A stretch of DNA of 64,000 bases from positions 2,480,001 to 2,544,000 of the forward strand of contig NZ_CP022579.1 of the NCBI RefSeq assembly GCF_008274805.1. The letters are read 5' to 3'. Every line of letters starts with the position of its first letter. The first letter of the stretch is position 1. A model generated the notes under the pieces. It made no database searches. It had not been told where the DNA came from and saw only the letters and a list, made by a program, of their open reading frames with translations. The position numbers and the translations under genes are program-made. Positions 15,001-30,000 of this stretch are shown here, piece by piece. The stretch comes from Oryzomicrobium terrae. Its GTDB lineage: Bacteria > Pseudomonadota > Gammaproteobacteria > Burkholderiales > Rhodocyclaceae.

Positions 15001-18000
15001 CCATGGAACCGCCCGCCTCGCCAAACCCAAGGCTGGACGGTCGCTTCCGCCCATCCGGCGCCGAACCCCGCGCCAATACTTGATCTCCAGGCATGTATCG
15101 CGGAGCGCCTTGCCTGGCGTGGGGTTCCAAGGGCCAGAGCTTCCACTGTCCCCAGAAATTGGGGACAGGGCTGTGGATAAATGGGATTTCCCCTTACGGC
15201 TCATGGACATGACAGATCGCTCAAAAACCGTGCAGCCGTCATCCAAGCAACCAGATTTCCCCGCCCCCGCCCCCCGGACTCGCTATCATGGCGCCCTCGG
15301 CGCCCCGGCCCTTGCCCCCGGCGCCGCTTTGGAGAACAACATGGCTTCATCCAACGACACCGTCAGCATGGCGGTGTTCTGCGACTTCGAGAACGTCGCC
15401 CTGGGCGTGCGCGATGCCCAGTACGAAAAATTCGACATCAAGCCGGTGCTCGAGCGCCTGCTGCTCAAGGGCAGCATCGTGGTCAAGAAGGCCTATTGCG
15501 ACTGGGAACGCTACAAGGGCTTCAAGGCCACCATGCACGAGGCCAATTTCGAGCTGATCGAGATTCCCCACGTGCGCCAGTCGGGCAAGAATTCCGCCGA
15601 CATCCGCCTGGTGGTGGATGCCCTGGACCTTTGCTACACCAAGTCCCACGTCAATACCTTCGTCATCATCTCCGGCGACTCCGACTTCTCGCCCCTGGTC
15701 TCCAAGCTGCGCGAGAACGCCAAGCAGGTGATCGGCGTGGGGGTGAAGCAATCCACCTCGGACCTGCTCATCGCCAACTGCGACGAATTCATCTTCTACG
15801 ACGACCTGGTACGCGAAAGCCAGCGCGCCGCCGCCAAGCGCAACCGGGACAGCCAGCAGCCGCCCAAGCGCACGCCGGAAGAGGAAAAGCGGCGCAAGGA
15901 AGAGATGGACAAGCGCCGTGCCCAGGCCGTGGACATGGTGGCCGCCACCTTCGACGCCTTGATGGCCGACCGCAGCGACACTGAGAAGCTGTGGGCCTCG
16001 GTGCTCAAGGAGGCCCTCAAGCGCCGCAACCCGGGCTTCAACGAGTCCTACTACGGCTTCCGCGCCTTCGGCAGCCTGCTCGACGAGGCCAAGAGCCGGG
16101 GCCTGCTGGAAATCGGCCGGGACGAGAAGTCCGGCACCTACGTCTGCCGCCCCAACGGCGCGGTTCACGTCGGCCAGAGCGCTTCCCGCAGCGAGGCGGC
16201 ACCGGCCGCCGAGGCGCACCAACTGCCCTCCCCGGGTGAAGCCAGCGCCGCCGCCCAGCCGCACTCCGCCCCGGCGGAACCGACCCAGGCCCAGGCCAAG
16301 CCCGCCGGCGACCGCCGCCGTGGCCGGAATCGCGGCCAGGATGCGCGTGGTGTCAAGGGCGCCGGTTCGGAAAGCGCGGCGGCATCCGTGGCCCCCGCCG
16401 CTCCTGGCTCGTCGACCGAAGCCGCTCCGGTGCCTGTTGCCGCCCCGACCGACCATGCCACCGCGACCGCCGTCCCCAACCCGCCGGCCCAGGCCGAAGC
16501 GAACGCGGCCGACAGCGCCGCTCCGGCAGCCACGCCGCGCAAGCCGCCCCGCCAGGGCGCCCGCGCCGCCAGGACCGCTAGCCGCAAACAGTCCGCCGCG
16601 CCCGCCGTAACGGAAACGCCGGCGGCTCCCGCCCCAACCATGGCCGACAACCCGGCCAGCGCGGGCACCGCCGACAAGGCAGCAAAAGCAGCCAAAACGG
16701 ACAAGGCAGAAAAATCGAACAAACGGGCCAAGCCGGCCAAGGCGGAACAGCGGGAAAACGGGGACAAGCCGTCCGCCACCTCCGCCGAACCCGCTACGGA
16801 CACACCCTCCCAAGGCAAACCCGGCCCGGCCCGCAAGCCCGCCTCGCGCAGCCGCCGGCCGCGCAAGGCGGCCGAGGGCGGAACGGGTAGCACCGGTGGC
16901 ACGGGCAGCAATGGCGCCGCCGCGTAAGCCGTAACCCTTCTCGCCGCCTCCCGGGCCCGTTAAGCGTGGCCCGGGAGACGAGCCCCATTTCCGGCTCATT
17001 TCCGGCCCATTTCCGGCTCATTTCAGACCTACTCCCCGCCGGCCTTACCCGGCCCGTCCAGCCCACCTGCCCACAGATTCACGGCAGCCGGAAGCAGAAC
17101 CCGTCGCAACGCCCTTCCCCCTCCATCCCATACCGCCGCCATGTCCGCCGACCATCCCGCCCTTGCCCTGCGCGTCGAGCCCCTCGCCCCCGAGTTCGCC
17201 CCGGCTGCCGCCGCCCTGGCGGCGCAACTGGGCCTGCCCGGGGCGGATGCCACTGCGGAATTTGCCGTGCAGGTGGGGCCCGACGGCGTGCAACTGGTGG
17301 AACTGGGGCCCGGCGCCCCCGGGCCGATCCGGGTCGATTTCGTCGCCGGCGCGGCAGCCCACCGGCGCCTCTACGGTGGCGGCGCCGGGCAGATGATCGC
17401 CAAGGCAGTGGGCTTGCAGCCCGGGGTGCGCCCCACGGTTCTGGACGCCACCGCCGGCCTGGGGGGCGATGCCTTCGTGCTGGCCCAACTGGGCTGCGCC
17501 ATGACTCTCTTGGAGCGCCAGCCGGTGGTGGCAACCCTGCTCGCCGACGGCCTGGCCCGGGCGGCGGCGGACCCGGAGGTGGGCCCCATCGTGGCGCGCA
17601 TGACGCTCATCCGCGGCAACGCCATCGACACGATGGCCGCCTGGGCGGACGAGCCGCCCCAGGTGATCTACCTAGACCCGATGTTTCCCCACCGGGACAA
17701 GAGCGCCCTGGTGAAGAAAGAAATGCGCCTGTTCCGCCCCCTGGTCGGGGACGACGACGATGCCCCGGCCCTGCTGGCCGCGGCCCTGCCCCTGGCCAGC
17801 CACCGGGTGGTGGTCAAACGCCCGCGCAAGGCGCCAGCTATCGCCGGCCCGGCCCCCAGCTACGTGCTGGAGGGCAAGTCGAGCCGTTACGACATCTACG
17901 CCAAGAAATCGCTTAAGGCCAAGGCCGATCCGGCCTAGCGGGCCGCGGCCACGGCCGAGCGATCAGCGATCAGTGATGCTGACCAGCGGCGATGACGGGC

Positions 18001-21000
18001 GCCACCACGTCCTCTTCATGGGGATGCTTCTTGGCGAACTTAGCCGCCTTCTTCTCCTTCGGCGTCAGAAGGGGCTGCTTCTTCGGCTCTTTGGTGCCGT
18101 GTCTGAATTTGCTCATGGTTATTGCTCCTGCTCTCGCCGGCACACTGCCGGCAACGCGCCGCCAAGCACCGACGCCCGTCTATCACTATAGGCCAGCCTG
18201 CGTCGCCCGGCGGTAGGCGGATTTGTGCCCAGCAGCAAAACGTGAGACACTCCGGCCTCTTGCCTCGGAGTCAGAGTGCCTCGCCCGGTTTTGAGTAGGG
18301 CGAATATTTTCTGACCGTCTCTGGAAAAGCCGCACCAGCCAAGGGTTTTACGCAAGCTTGGCGTGCATGTAGGGCTTTTCCGTCATCGCTAGTCATCGAT
18401 CTCTAGCCCCCTATCGTCAGGGCCCTTCACTGGGTTTCCTGGTCGGCATACCGGTTGGCGTCGATGTGTGTGTTGATACGCCAATCCGTTCCGGCCTGTT
18501 GCGCATGATGTTGTTTGCGCGCTGGGTGCCGTTCGCGTTTGCCGAGGCCAGCCCTTGCAACTTACGCAACCCAAGGAAAATCTGATGACCGTTTCTTCTT
18601 CGATCGAAAACTTCGACGCTGCTGCCCCTATTACCGACACCGCTGATGTCGCCGTGGAAACCGTGGCCATTGCTGCCGAATCCACCGCTCCGGCCGCCGC
18701 GATCGAGTCGACCGAACCTGCCGTGGCTGCCAACGCCGCCGCGCAGGACAACGAAGCCGGCGAAACCACCGCCCAAGCCCCCGAAAACGCCTTTGCCGAC
18801 CTGGGCGTGGCCGCCCCCCTGGTGCGCAACCTGACCGCCCTGGGCATCACCGCCCCGACCCCGGTGCAGCGCCAGGCCCTGCCGATCCTGCTCGGCGGCG
18901 CCGACCTGATCGCCTCCGCCCCCACCGGCACCGGCAAGACCGCCTCCTTCCTGCTGCCGGCCATGACCCTCATGCAGCAGCCGGCCAAGTCCCGCGCCAT
19001 CGGCCCGCGCCTGCTGGTGCTGACCCCGACCCGCGAACTGGCCCAGCAGGTATCCAAGGCCGCCATCAGCTTCGCCAAGGGCATCAACCGCATGAAGACG
19101 GTGTGCATCACCGGCGGCGAGTCCTACTTCAACCAGAACCGGGTGCTGTCCTCCCCCTACGAAATCCTGGTGGCCACCCCGGGCCGTCTGATGGACCAGA
19201 TGAACAGCGGCCGCATCGACTTCTCGCGCCTGGAAATGCTGGTGCTCGACGAAGCCGACCGCATGCTCGACATGGGCTTCTCCGACGACGTGATGGCGAT
19301 TGCCGACGCCCTGCCGAAAGAGCGCCAGACCGTGTGCTTCACCGCCACCCTGTCGCCCAACGTGCAGAGCCTGACCGGCCACCTGATGAAGTCGCCCCAG
19401 CTGATCTCGGTCAAGGCCGAAGTCTCCCGCCAGGACGCCATCGACCAGCACGTGGTGTTCGTGGACGACATGGGCCACAAGCGCCGTCTGCTCGACCACT
19501 GGCTGGGCCAGGAAGAAACCGGCCAGGCCATCATCTTCACCGCCACCAAGCGTGACGCCGAGCTGCTCGCCGAAGAACTGGGCGCCGCCGGCCACGCCAC
19601 CGTGGCCCTGCACGGCGACCTGCAGCAGCGCCAGCGCACCCGCATGCTCAACCAGCTGCGCCAGGGCGCCGCCCGCGTGCTGGTGGCCACCGACGTGGCC
19701 GCCCGCGGCATCGACGTGCCGGCCATCACCCACGTCTTCAACTTCGACCTGCCCAAGTTCGCCGAGGACTACGTGCACCGCATTGGCCGCACCGGCCGCG
19801 CCGGCGCCACCGGCATGGCGATCTCCTTCGTCGGCAAGCAGGATCTGTTCACCCTGCGCCGCATCGAGCGCTTCATCGGCAACAAGGTCAAGATTTCCGA
19901 AGTGGAAGGCCTGGAAGCCCGCTTCAAGCCCGGTAACGAGCGCCGCGAAGGCGGTGCCGGCCCCCGTGGCGGCAAGCCCTACGGTGGCAAGGGCGGTTAC
20001 GGCGGCAAGCCTGGCTTCCGCAAGGAAGGCGGCGGCTACGGTGACCGCAAGCCCTACGGCGACCGTAGCGATCGCGGCGAGCGCAGCTTTGCCGACCGCG
20101 GCGACCGTCCGGCCCGTCCCTTTGCCGATCGCCCCTACGGCGACCGCCCGCAAGGCGATCGCCCCCAGGGTGACCGCCCCTACGGCAAGCGCCCCCAGGG
20201 TGACCGCCCGTTCGGCGGCGACCGCCCCTACGGCGAGCGCAAGTTCAACGACCGTGGCGGCAACAGCTGGGGCAACGGCAATTCCTACGCCCGCACCGAG
20301 CGTCCCCGCGACTTCGACGAGCGCGAGATCCAGCGCCGCGAATTCCTGGCCCGCGAAGGCAAGGGTGCCCAGGGTGCTTCCGAGCACTACACCGGTTTCA
20401 CCCACCACAGCTTTGGCGAAGGCAACCGGGGCGGCAAGCCGGCCTACGGCAATGACAAGCCCCGCAGCGGCGGCAAGCCCGGCGGTTTCGGTCCCAAGCA
20501 GGGCGGCTTCAAGCGCCCCGGCGAACGCGCCCCGCACCACGCCCATGACGGTCGTGGCAACGGTGGCAACCGGGCGTCCCGCTTCGGCCGCGACGACTAA
20601 GGCCTGACCCCGGCCCCGCCCCGCGCGGGAGTCCCTGAAAACGGCGAGGCGCCCTGCGGCCCTCGCCGTTTTTTATGGGAACTACATGAGTGAGTTGCCC
20701 TCCGTGAAAACACGCCGCTTGCAACGCCGAGACCGCAGAGGCGCAGCACGCGCGGAAACGCCCTGACGGCCGTGGCCGATGAACGACAGAGGAATTAGGG
20801 GAAAGGCCCCCTCCGTGTTCTCCACAACGCTGCGGCCTCTGGGTTGCCAGCAGTTGCCCTTTCACTAACCGCCCCACCTGCTTCAACTCGCCGATGACCG
20901 CTCCAGACCTCACCTTCGCCCAGGCCATCGCCCAGGCCGCCGCGCTGCTTGGCGAAGCCGACGGCCTGATCGTCACCGCCGGCGCAGGCATGGGGGTGGA

Positions 21001-24000
21001 TTCCGGCCTGCCCGACTTTCGCGGCAACGCCGGCTTCTGGCGCGCCTACCCGGCCCTGGCCGAAGCCGGCATCGACTTCACTCGCATCGCCAACCCGGCC
21101 GCCTTCGTGCGCGCGCCTCGCCGGGCCTGGGGCTTCTACGGCCACCGCCTGGCCCTCTACCGGGACACCGCGCCCCACGCCGGCTTCGCCGTGCTGCGCG
21201 CCCTCGCCGCGACGATGCCGGCAGGAGCCTTCGTCGTCACCAGCAACGTGGACGGCCAGTTCCAGAAGGCCGGCTTCGCCCCGGAACGGGTGCTGGAAAT
21301 CCACGGCTCGATCCACCGCCTGCAATGCCTGGAGCCGTGCCACGACGCCGTGTGGCCGGCCGATGCCGTGGTGCCAGAAATTGATGCCCAACGCTGCGAA
21401 TGGACCGCCGCCGAACTGCCCGCCTGCCCCCAGTGCGGCGGCCTGGCCCGGCCCAACATCCTGATGTTCGACGACGGACAGTGGCTCAGTGCCCCGAGCG
21501 ACGCCCAGCGGCGCCGCTTCCAGGTATGGCGGCAGAAGGTGGAAGCCCCGGTGGTGATCGAACTGGGCGCCGGCATCGACCTGCCCGCCATCCGCCACAT
21601 CAGCACCGCCCTGGACGCGCCGGTGATCCGCATCAACACCCGCCACCCGGACCTGCCGGCCCACCGGGGGGTGGGTATCGCCGCCGGCGCCCAGCAAGCG
21701 CTGCTGGCCCTGGCGGCGGCCCTGGGGCTGGCGGTTTAGGAGAATTTAGGGCGGCTTAGGACGGTTTCGGGCCACAACCCCCGGCCCCCCCGGGACCGGT
21801 GCCGCAGCAACCGAACCGACCCCGCCGCGCCAAGGCCGCACCGTGGACACGCCCCGGACGCGGCCGCTCCGCACTGCAGGCCACTTGGCGGCAGCGGCCG
21901 CGAGCCCCCGCTGCCGCCTGGTATCACCGCCGATCGCCACGCCCCGTACCGCGCCACGCCCCCCAAACCGGCTCGCGCCGACCGGCCCCGCGGCGCTACC
22001 ATCCTGCTTTGCCTTCCTGGGATCGACCGCCATGTACTACGGCATCACCGACCTGGCCACCTTCGTTCTCGGCACCATCTTCATCGTGCTGGTGCCCGGC
22101 CCCAACTCCCTGTACGTGATGACCGTGGCCTCGCGCCAGGGCGTCGCCGCCGGCTACCGGGGCGCCTGCGGCATCTTTCTCGGCGACCTGATCCTGATGG
22201 TGCTGGCGGCCACCGGGGTGGCCTCCCTGTTCAAGGCCAACCCGGCCCTGTTCGTGGTGCTCAAGTACGCCGGGGCCGCCTACCTGGTCTATCTCGGCCT
22301 GAACCTGGTGCGCGCCGGCATCCGGCGCTGGCGGGGCGCCGAGGCGGGCGCCCGAACTCCTGATGCGTCGGGCGTTGCAGACGTTGCGAGCACTGCGAAT
22401 GCTGCGAACGCCATGAACACGGCCGAAGCCCCGCCGGAAGCCGCCCACCCCTTCCGCGTCGCCCTGGTGATCAGCCTGCTCAACCCCAAGGCGATCCTGT
22501 TCTACGTGTCCTTCTTCATCCAGTTCGTCTCCCCCGGCTACGCCCACCCGGCCCTGTCCTTCCTCATCCTGGGGACCATCGTGCAGATCTGCAGCGCCCT
22601 CTACCTGTCGGCGCTGATCTTCGGCGGCCGCTACCTGGCAGAAACCTTTCGCCGCCGTCGACGGCTGTCGGCGGGTGCCACCGGGGGCGTCGGCAGCCTG
22701 TTCATCGGTTTCGGCCTCAAGCTCGCCGACGCGGGCCTGGGCTGAGCGGGAGGCGTCCCTCCTCCGTCGCCGGCCGGCCAGCCGCGCGGCACCGGCCAAT
22801 ACTTCAATAAAACTGATGTTATTGGCCGGCCAAAAACCAAAAGTCCGCGCCAGTTCTTGAGGTTAGCGATTTGCCCGCCAATAAGCATTAGAAAAACTGA
22901 TGGATCGGCGCACATTGCGGCATCCACGCCGCCCTGCTTGCCTTGGCTGCCCCAACGTCCCCGACCGCGCCACTCCTCAGCGCGCCCGCCATTCGGTGGG
23001 GGCGCAGCCCATCTCCTGGCGGAACATGTAGGTGAAGGCCGAGGTGGAGGCGTAGCCCAGGTCCAGGGCGATGTCGGTGACGCTGCGCCCGGCGCACAGC
23101 CATTCCAGGGCGCGGAACAGGCGCAGGCGGTGGCGCCAGTCGCGCAGGGTGATGCCCACCTCCCGCTCGAAGTGGCGAGCCAGGGTGCGGGCAGAGGCGC
23201 CCAGCTCCCGCCCCCAGTCGTCGGCGCTGCGGCCGTCCGCCGGGTTGGCGTAAAGCGCCTCGCAGATGCGGTGCAGCATGGGGCTCTGGGGCCAGGGCAG
23301 GCGGAAGTTCTGCACCGGCAGGCGGCGTAGTTGCTCGACGATCAGGGCATTGAGCTTGTCGATGTAGGCGTCGTTTTCCGCCGCCCCGCCGGCATCCTCG
23401 GACACGCCCACCGGTACGCCCACCGATACTCCTACCGACATCCCCGCCGGGCCGATGGCCGGGCTCACCGCCTCCAGCTCGACGATCAGGGCCCGAAACA
23501 GCGGCGTCACGGCAAACACCGTGCAGGCGTCCGGCATGGCCAGCCCGGGCTGGTCGGCCACGTAGAGGTTGCGGAACTGGGCGCCGTTGAGGGCCCCGGT
23601 GGTGTGGCGCACGCCGGTGGGCACCCAGATGGCCTGCTCCGGGGTGATGACGTGCCAGGCGTCGGCGATGGTCACCACCAGGGTGCCGGAGGTGGCGTAG
23701 ACCAGCTGGTTCCAGCGGTGGCTGTGCAGGGGAAACACCTGCCGCGCCGTGAGGTTCTGGGAGCGGGGAAAGATCGGCTTGGGCAGTGTCTCGATCTCGG
23801 GCACGTCGATGGTGATCCAACCGTCGGTTTCCAGCATGGGCTCTCCCGCGATCCGGCCCGTTTCCGGGCACTATTCCTGGCTTGGTTCGGGCTATTTATG
23901 GGGCCGTAGCCCGGTACTTGCTCCGGCCTACTCCGCCCTACTCCATCCTCTCAGTCCCCCCTTACCGCAGCGCTTCCTGCTCCGCCCCGGTAGTTGGCGC

Positions 24001-27000
24001 ACGAGCACACCAGAGGTGACGTGGTGGCATCGAAAGGCACGCCTCGCCGCATGATATATCAGCGTGTCGCCTCATCGACACAACTCGTCATTGTATCGAA
24101 AGAGTCCCAACCCCCGTCCCGGTAGCATGGGCCCCACAAACCCATAACAATCAGGACGAGACATGCCCCCCAACGCCGCCGCCCTTCCCCACAGCAGCAC
24201 CGCCGAGCGCTACCGCGTCATCTTCGCCGGCATCTGCGCCCTCATCCTCACCGTGGGCCTGGCCCGCTTCGCCTACACCCCCTTGTTGCCGCTGATGCGC
24301 AATGAGGCGGGGCTGTCGTACCTGGCCGGGGGCTGGCTGGCCACCTTCAACTACGTCGGCTACATCGCCGGCGCCCTGTTCGCCGCCTCGATCAGCGACC
24401 TGCAGCTCAAGTACCGCCTCTACCGCGTCGGCCTGGTCCTCGCCCTCGCCACCACGGCGGCCATGGGCCTCACCGACAACCTCTACCTGTGGGTGCTGCT
24501 GCGCTTCGTCGCCGGGCTGTCCAGCACCGCCGGCATGCTGATCGCCTCGGGCCTGGTGCTCAACTGGCTGATCCGCCAGGGGCACAAGCCCGAGCTGGGC
24601 CTGCACTTTGCCGGCCTGGGCATGGGCATCGTCGTCTCGGGCCTGGCCGCCGCCGCCATGGCCGGGCGCCTCGCCTGGGACGAGCAGTGGCTGGCCCTGG
24701 GAGTCCTCGGCGTGGCCTTCTTCCTGCCCGCCTGGTGGTGGCTGCCGGCCCCGGCCAGCCTGGCCGCCGGCGCCGCCAAGGCTGCCGCCACGCCCCCGTC
24801 GCGGCGCTGGATGGGGCTGCTGATCGCCGCCTACTTCTGCGCCGGCTTCGGCTTTGTGGTCAGCGCCACCTTCATCGTCGCCATCCTGGAAAAGCTGCCC
24901 CTGCTCACCGGCAAGGGCGCCCTGGTGTGGGTGATCGTCGGCGTGGCCGCCACCCCCTCCTGTTTCCTGTGGGACCGCATCGCCGCCTCCATGGGCCAGA
25001 TTCCCGCCTTGCTACTCGGCTTCGGGTTGCAGATCGTCTCCATCGTCCTGCCCGTGCTCTCCCAGGACCCGGTGCTCAACCTGGTGGGCGCCGTGCTCTT
25101 CGGCGGCACCTTCGTCGGCATCGTCAGCCTCACCCTCTCCCTGATCGGCCGCTGTTTCCCTGAAAACCCGGCCAAGGCCATGGCCCGCCTGACCCTGAGC
25201 TACGGCGTGGCCCAGATCGCCGCCCCGGCCATGGCCGGCTACATCGCCGCCGCCAGCGGCAGCTACCTGGGCTCCCTGGTGGTCGCCGCCGTGGTGATGG
25301 TGGCCGGCATGGGCCTGCTGCTGATCCTCAACAAGCAGCAAGGGCTGGCCCCCAGCCTCACGGGCCGCTAACGCCGGCAGTTCTGGCCCCCACGATCCGA
25401 TCCAAACGAAAACGGCGAGGCGCCTTGCGGGCCTCGCCGTTTTTGTTTTATCAGAATCAGCGCGCTACAAGGTTGGCGCCTGAACCAGCTTCCCAAGCTG
25501 AAACGCTGCCCGCTGAATGGCTTGCGTATCCAGCGCGGGGGCCCTGTCCGGTAGAAACAGACGCCTGACGTTCTTCGGATTGACGACGCGCACAGCGCCG
25601 CCCGATGGCCCGACACTATCGACGACAAACCACCCTGGCAGAGCGAGCACGGGAATGACCGGATAGGATTCGCCAGTGGAATTCTTGAGGTATGTGGATA
25701 GCCATTTGGCCTGCCTACTTGCCTGCTCAATAGGTTCCGTTTCCGTCCAGCTCGGAAAGCGTAATTGCTTACCGTCGTACTGCACCTTGGCTCCGGCAGC
25801 GCCATTACCCGCCGGAGGTTTCATCCGGGATTTAGTCTCGATGGCGAACACGCCTGCCGGTGTGATGACGACATGGTCGATGTTGAAGCCCTCAGCCTGA
25901 ATGTCGTGAAAGATGTGATTGTCGCCTGCCAGCGACACCGCGATCTCCTGGGCCGTAGCCTGCTCGGCACGGATGGCTTGGCGCAGCCGGCGAGACTTGG
26001 GCATTTCTGCCATGATCAGCCGGCCATAGTAGATGCCGCTCCCCAGGACAACGCATAGCAAAATCGTGTCGAACCAACTCCAGGTCGAAAAATCAGGAGC
26101 GACCCGTCGTGAAAGGATGGTCTGTACGACGGCCATGCCAAGGATCAGAGCACTCAGCACTCGTTCCATCTGGCGATCCACCAACTCATCACGCGCTGCT
26201 TGCAGGCTTGCTCCAGGCAACCGGCGCAACTCCGTCGTGAGCGCTTCACGTCGCTCATCCGCTTCCAGCCGATATTTTTTCCAATAGACCAAACCAACCA
26301 CTATCAGCACGGGGGCTAGTCCCAACACAACCATCAACACCTGCCAGAGCATTCGGTCTCTCCAGAGTTAAATATCGCCACATCCGTGTTGCCGCATGCC
26401 CAGGCATCACGAGAATGACAATATTCTAGCCGGCCGCATCCACCCCATGCAGAGAGCAGCGCTAGACCGATCCCGGTTAGCACTCAGACAAGAAGGTGCA
26501 AACAAAAACGGCGAGGTGCCTTGCGGGCCTCGCCGTTTTGCTTGGGGTTGCCGCCGGCTCAGCGCGGCCGCACCAGGATGTAGCCCCGGTTCTCCGCCCC
26601 GTCCCGGGTACGCATCCCCTGGATGAGGGTGGCGAGGGGCATCCAGAGCCAGGGGTAGTGGCTGGGATGCACGTCTAGGATCAGCACCGAATCCGTGGCC
26701 GCGTCGTAGGCGCCCACCGGCGAGATGTGGCCGCCCCCGGCCTGGCCCACCGCCGAACGCAGGTAATTGACGATCACGTAGTCGCCGCCGCGCTGCAGGT
26801 TGTCCACCAGGTCGCGGCGAATCTCAGCCTCGGGCGTGTGCGCATCGACGATCACCAGCTTGGTGGCGACCTTGTACGCCCGCAGCAACTCGTCGAGTTG
26901 GCGCAGCTGGTAGCCGCCGTCCCGCACCATCCGCCCCTCCACCGCCATCGGCTCCCCCAGCACCTGGGCCCGGGTCTTCTTGCCCGCGGCGATCACGCTT

Positions 27001-30000
27001 TCCTGCGTATAACGCCGATCCGTCAGCTCCAGCCCCCGGGGCAGGTAGCGGGTATCCGCCGGGGTCAGCCGGCTGCGGTCGTGGGACGCCTCCACGCCTT
27101 GCGGGTCAAGGGCATTAAGCACGATGGCCGCCGTGGCCGGCGCGCAAAAGGCAATCGTCGCCTGGGGCTCGAACTGGTTGGCCAGAGGGGCGAAGTCGGT
27201 TTTCGCCGTGGAACGGGAGAGGCGGTCCAGGCCTTCGGGGGAGGCGAAGGGGGTGAGGGTTTGGATTCGCGCACGTACCGGAAGACCTTCAGCGAGGGCT
27301 AAGCTATCCAGCGCCCCTGTTAACAACAGTATGAAAGCAATGCGAATAAGCAATGGCGTTTCTCTTTTTAAAACCAATAGCAGCAATCCGCCACCCTCAG
27401 CAGATCTTCCATCCGTTAACATAAAAATCGAAAATCAACACTTCTTTGCTCCTTTACTTAACACCCCACCCAAAAATATTGATCATACCCAAACCCCCTT
27501 GAACACTCCATCAAACCTCGCCATATACTCATTCGTCAAACCTCGACTCTGCACATGCGGCAACCCGATAACTTTGGCATTACCAAACGATTGAGTGAAC
27601 ACTTTAAACTTCCTGCCTTGCATGGCCGGAAAATCTACCCGATGAATGATTGCATTTCCTGACCGCTCACCCAAAATCAATTCAACACGCTCTCGGATCC
27701 TTATATCATTCAACACTTCAATCAAACACGACCCTACAAGAATAATCAGTTTTGGCTTACGATCTTGCATCAAATCCAGGATGCCACCAGCTTCCTTCAC
27801 CAACAAGTCGTTCGAAATAACACCATCGCTTGAAACACTATTGGTCTGAGTATTCAGCCAATTGGTTTGAAAGAACGAGCGTTCAAGCCCGCCCTCGCTG
27901 CCAGAACTAGTCGCCAAGTCAACACCCCAACTCGACAGCCATGTCAGCAATCTGTCTCTAAAGCGAGTCTTATTAACCGCCATATCCGAAAAAAAGGAGA
28001 GAGGTTCAACCTTAAGAGACGAACCTGAATCATCACGGCTCTTATCCTCTTCTGAGTACCCAAAATTGATGCCACAAACCATCACCCCACCCTGTTTATT
28101 CTCGGGATAGTCTTTCGTAACAACTGGATGCAGTACATTTAACATTTCACTCATCTCCTCCATCATCATTTTCTCAAGAACAAGGGAATATCATCAAGCA
28201 CTTCGTTGCAACCATAATCACGCAATTCAGATACCTGAACTGATCGAAGATCCGCATCTCCTACTAGGCAAATTCGAATCTTCGCCTCCGTACCATCAGG
28301 GTCAAAAAAACACCCAACGAAGTGTTCTGTCGCCTCGTGAAGCAACCCAGCCAAGCAACTCAAAACTTCACCAACCTGCTTAAATTTAAGCCCTGGGAAT
28401 AAACGAAAAATTATAAGAGCGCCACTCGGTGGCCCAGCTGCTGGGTGTTTCGCTAGCAAATTCTTCAGCAATTTCTCAGCGTTCTCCTGAAAATCAACAG
28501 CAGATACCCCCCGTAATGCACCACTCACGAAGGGGCCTGGTCGGATAAGCACATAATTGAGGTCTGCAAGGTCTATGCAGATAAGAGCTTCCAATATGTA
28601 GTCGGCAGCGAGCTCATCAACCAATGCTTTATCGAGGCCTGGCAACATCTCTTCCATGATTCCATGTACCTCGTTCCGCTCTTCGATGGGAATAGCTGGC
28701 CTCACCTTAACTCCACAGTAATCTGACGATGGAATGATCCTACACTAGTCTTCCAGACATATTCGTTGCAGCTTCCCAAGCCGAGTTTTGCGCAGAGACC
28801 CAAGCTTTACTGACAAGGAATTCGCGTGAAGTCGCCAATATCACGCTACATCACAACCGCAGCAATACCGGTACCAAGACCTAGCCCGACAAAGCTTAAA
28901 TCGGGTGAAATCGGCAACAACTGGCAGTGAGGCAGATAGCTAACATCGCTCTCAGCAGCCACGAAAATCGACTTTAGCCACCTTCTCCCCGAAACACCGC
29001 GCCCCTGCTCGCTCTCCAGCGGATATCCGCCGGAAGCCAACAGGGGCGCGGTGTTTCGAGGGGGCATCGTGGAGATGCCCGTCCTGCCTGGGGTTTAGAA
29101 GGGGGGATCGTCGTCCGCCGTGGTGGCCGGGGTCGGCACGGGGCTGGCCGGCTTTGCAGCGGTAGTAGCGCCGGAAGCAGCTTCGGCCGGCGCACCCTCG
29201 CCGTCGCGGATTTCGCCGCCCAGGGCTTCGAGCAGGTCGGGGAGGAAGCGTTGCAGTTCGCCGCTCATCAGGGCGAATTCGGCGTCGAACAGTTCGTCGC
29301 CGTTGGTGCCATTGGCTTCGTTGGCTTCTTCTTCCTTGGTGTCCAGGTGGGCGAGGCGCTTGATTTCAAGCTTTTCGGTGAGCACGAAGGAGAGCCGGTC
29401 GCCCCAGGTGAGGGCCAGGCGGGTGGGCAGCTTGCCGGCTTCCAGGTGGGTGCGCACCTGGGCCTGCACTTCGTCCGTGTCCAGGGCGTGGCGCACGTAG
29501 CGCACGGTGGATTTTTCGTCGGAGACGGCCTTCAGTTCGCAGTCCCGGTCCACGGTGAAGCCGGCGGGGGCTTCACCGGCGGCGAGCCAGTCGGCCATGG
29601 CCGAGGTGGGGGAACGCTCGGTCTTGATCGGCTTGACCGGGAAGTCGTCCAGGGACTTGGCCAGCAGTTCCAGGGCGTCGTCGGCCTTGCCGCGGCTGGC
29701 GGCGTCAACGGCCAGCCAGCCGTTGACCGGGTCGAGCCACAGCCAGGTGGTGGAGCGGCGGGTGAAGGCCCGGGGCAGCAGTTCTTCGGTGACCCGTTCC
29801 TTGAGTTCGCGCAGTTGCTTGCGGCCGGGGCGGAAGCCCTGCTGGGCTTCCAGTTCGTCGGCCCGGTCGGCGGCGACCTGGTTGACCACCGACGAGGGCA
29901 GCAGGCGGTGCTCGGTGGCCATGGCGATCAACCACTGGCCGCCGACGGAATGGACCAGGGGCAAGGCGGCGCTGGCGGCATCCTTGTCGGCTTTTTCGAG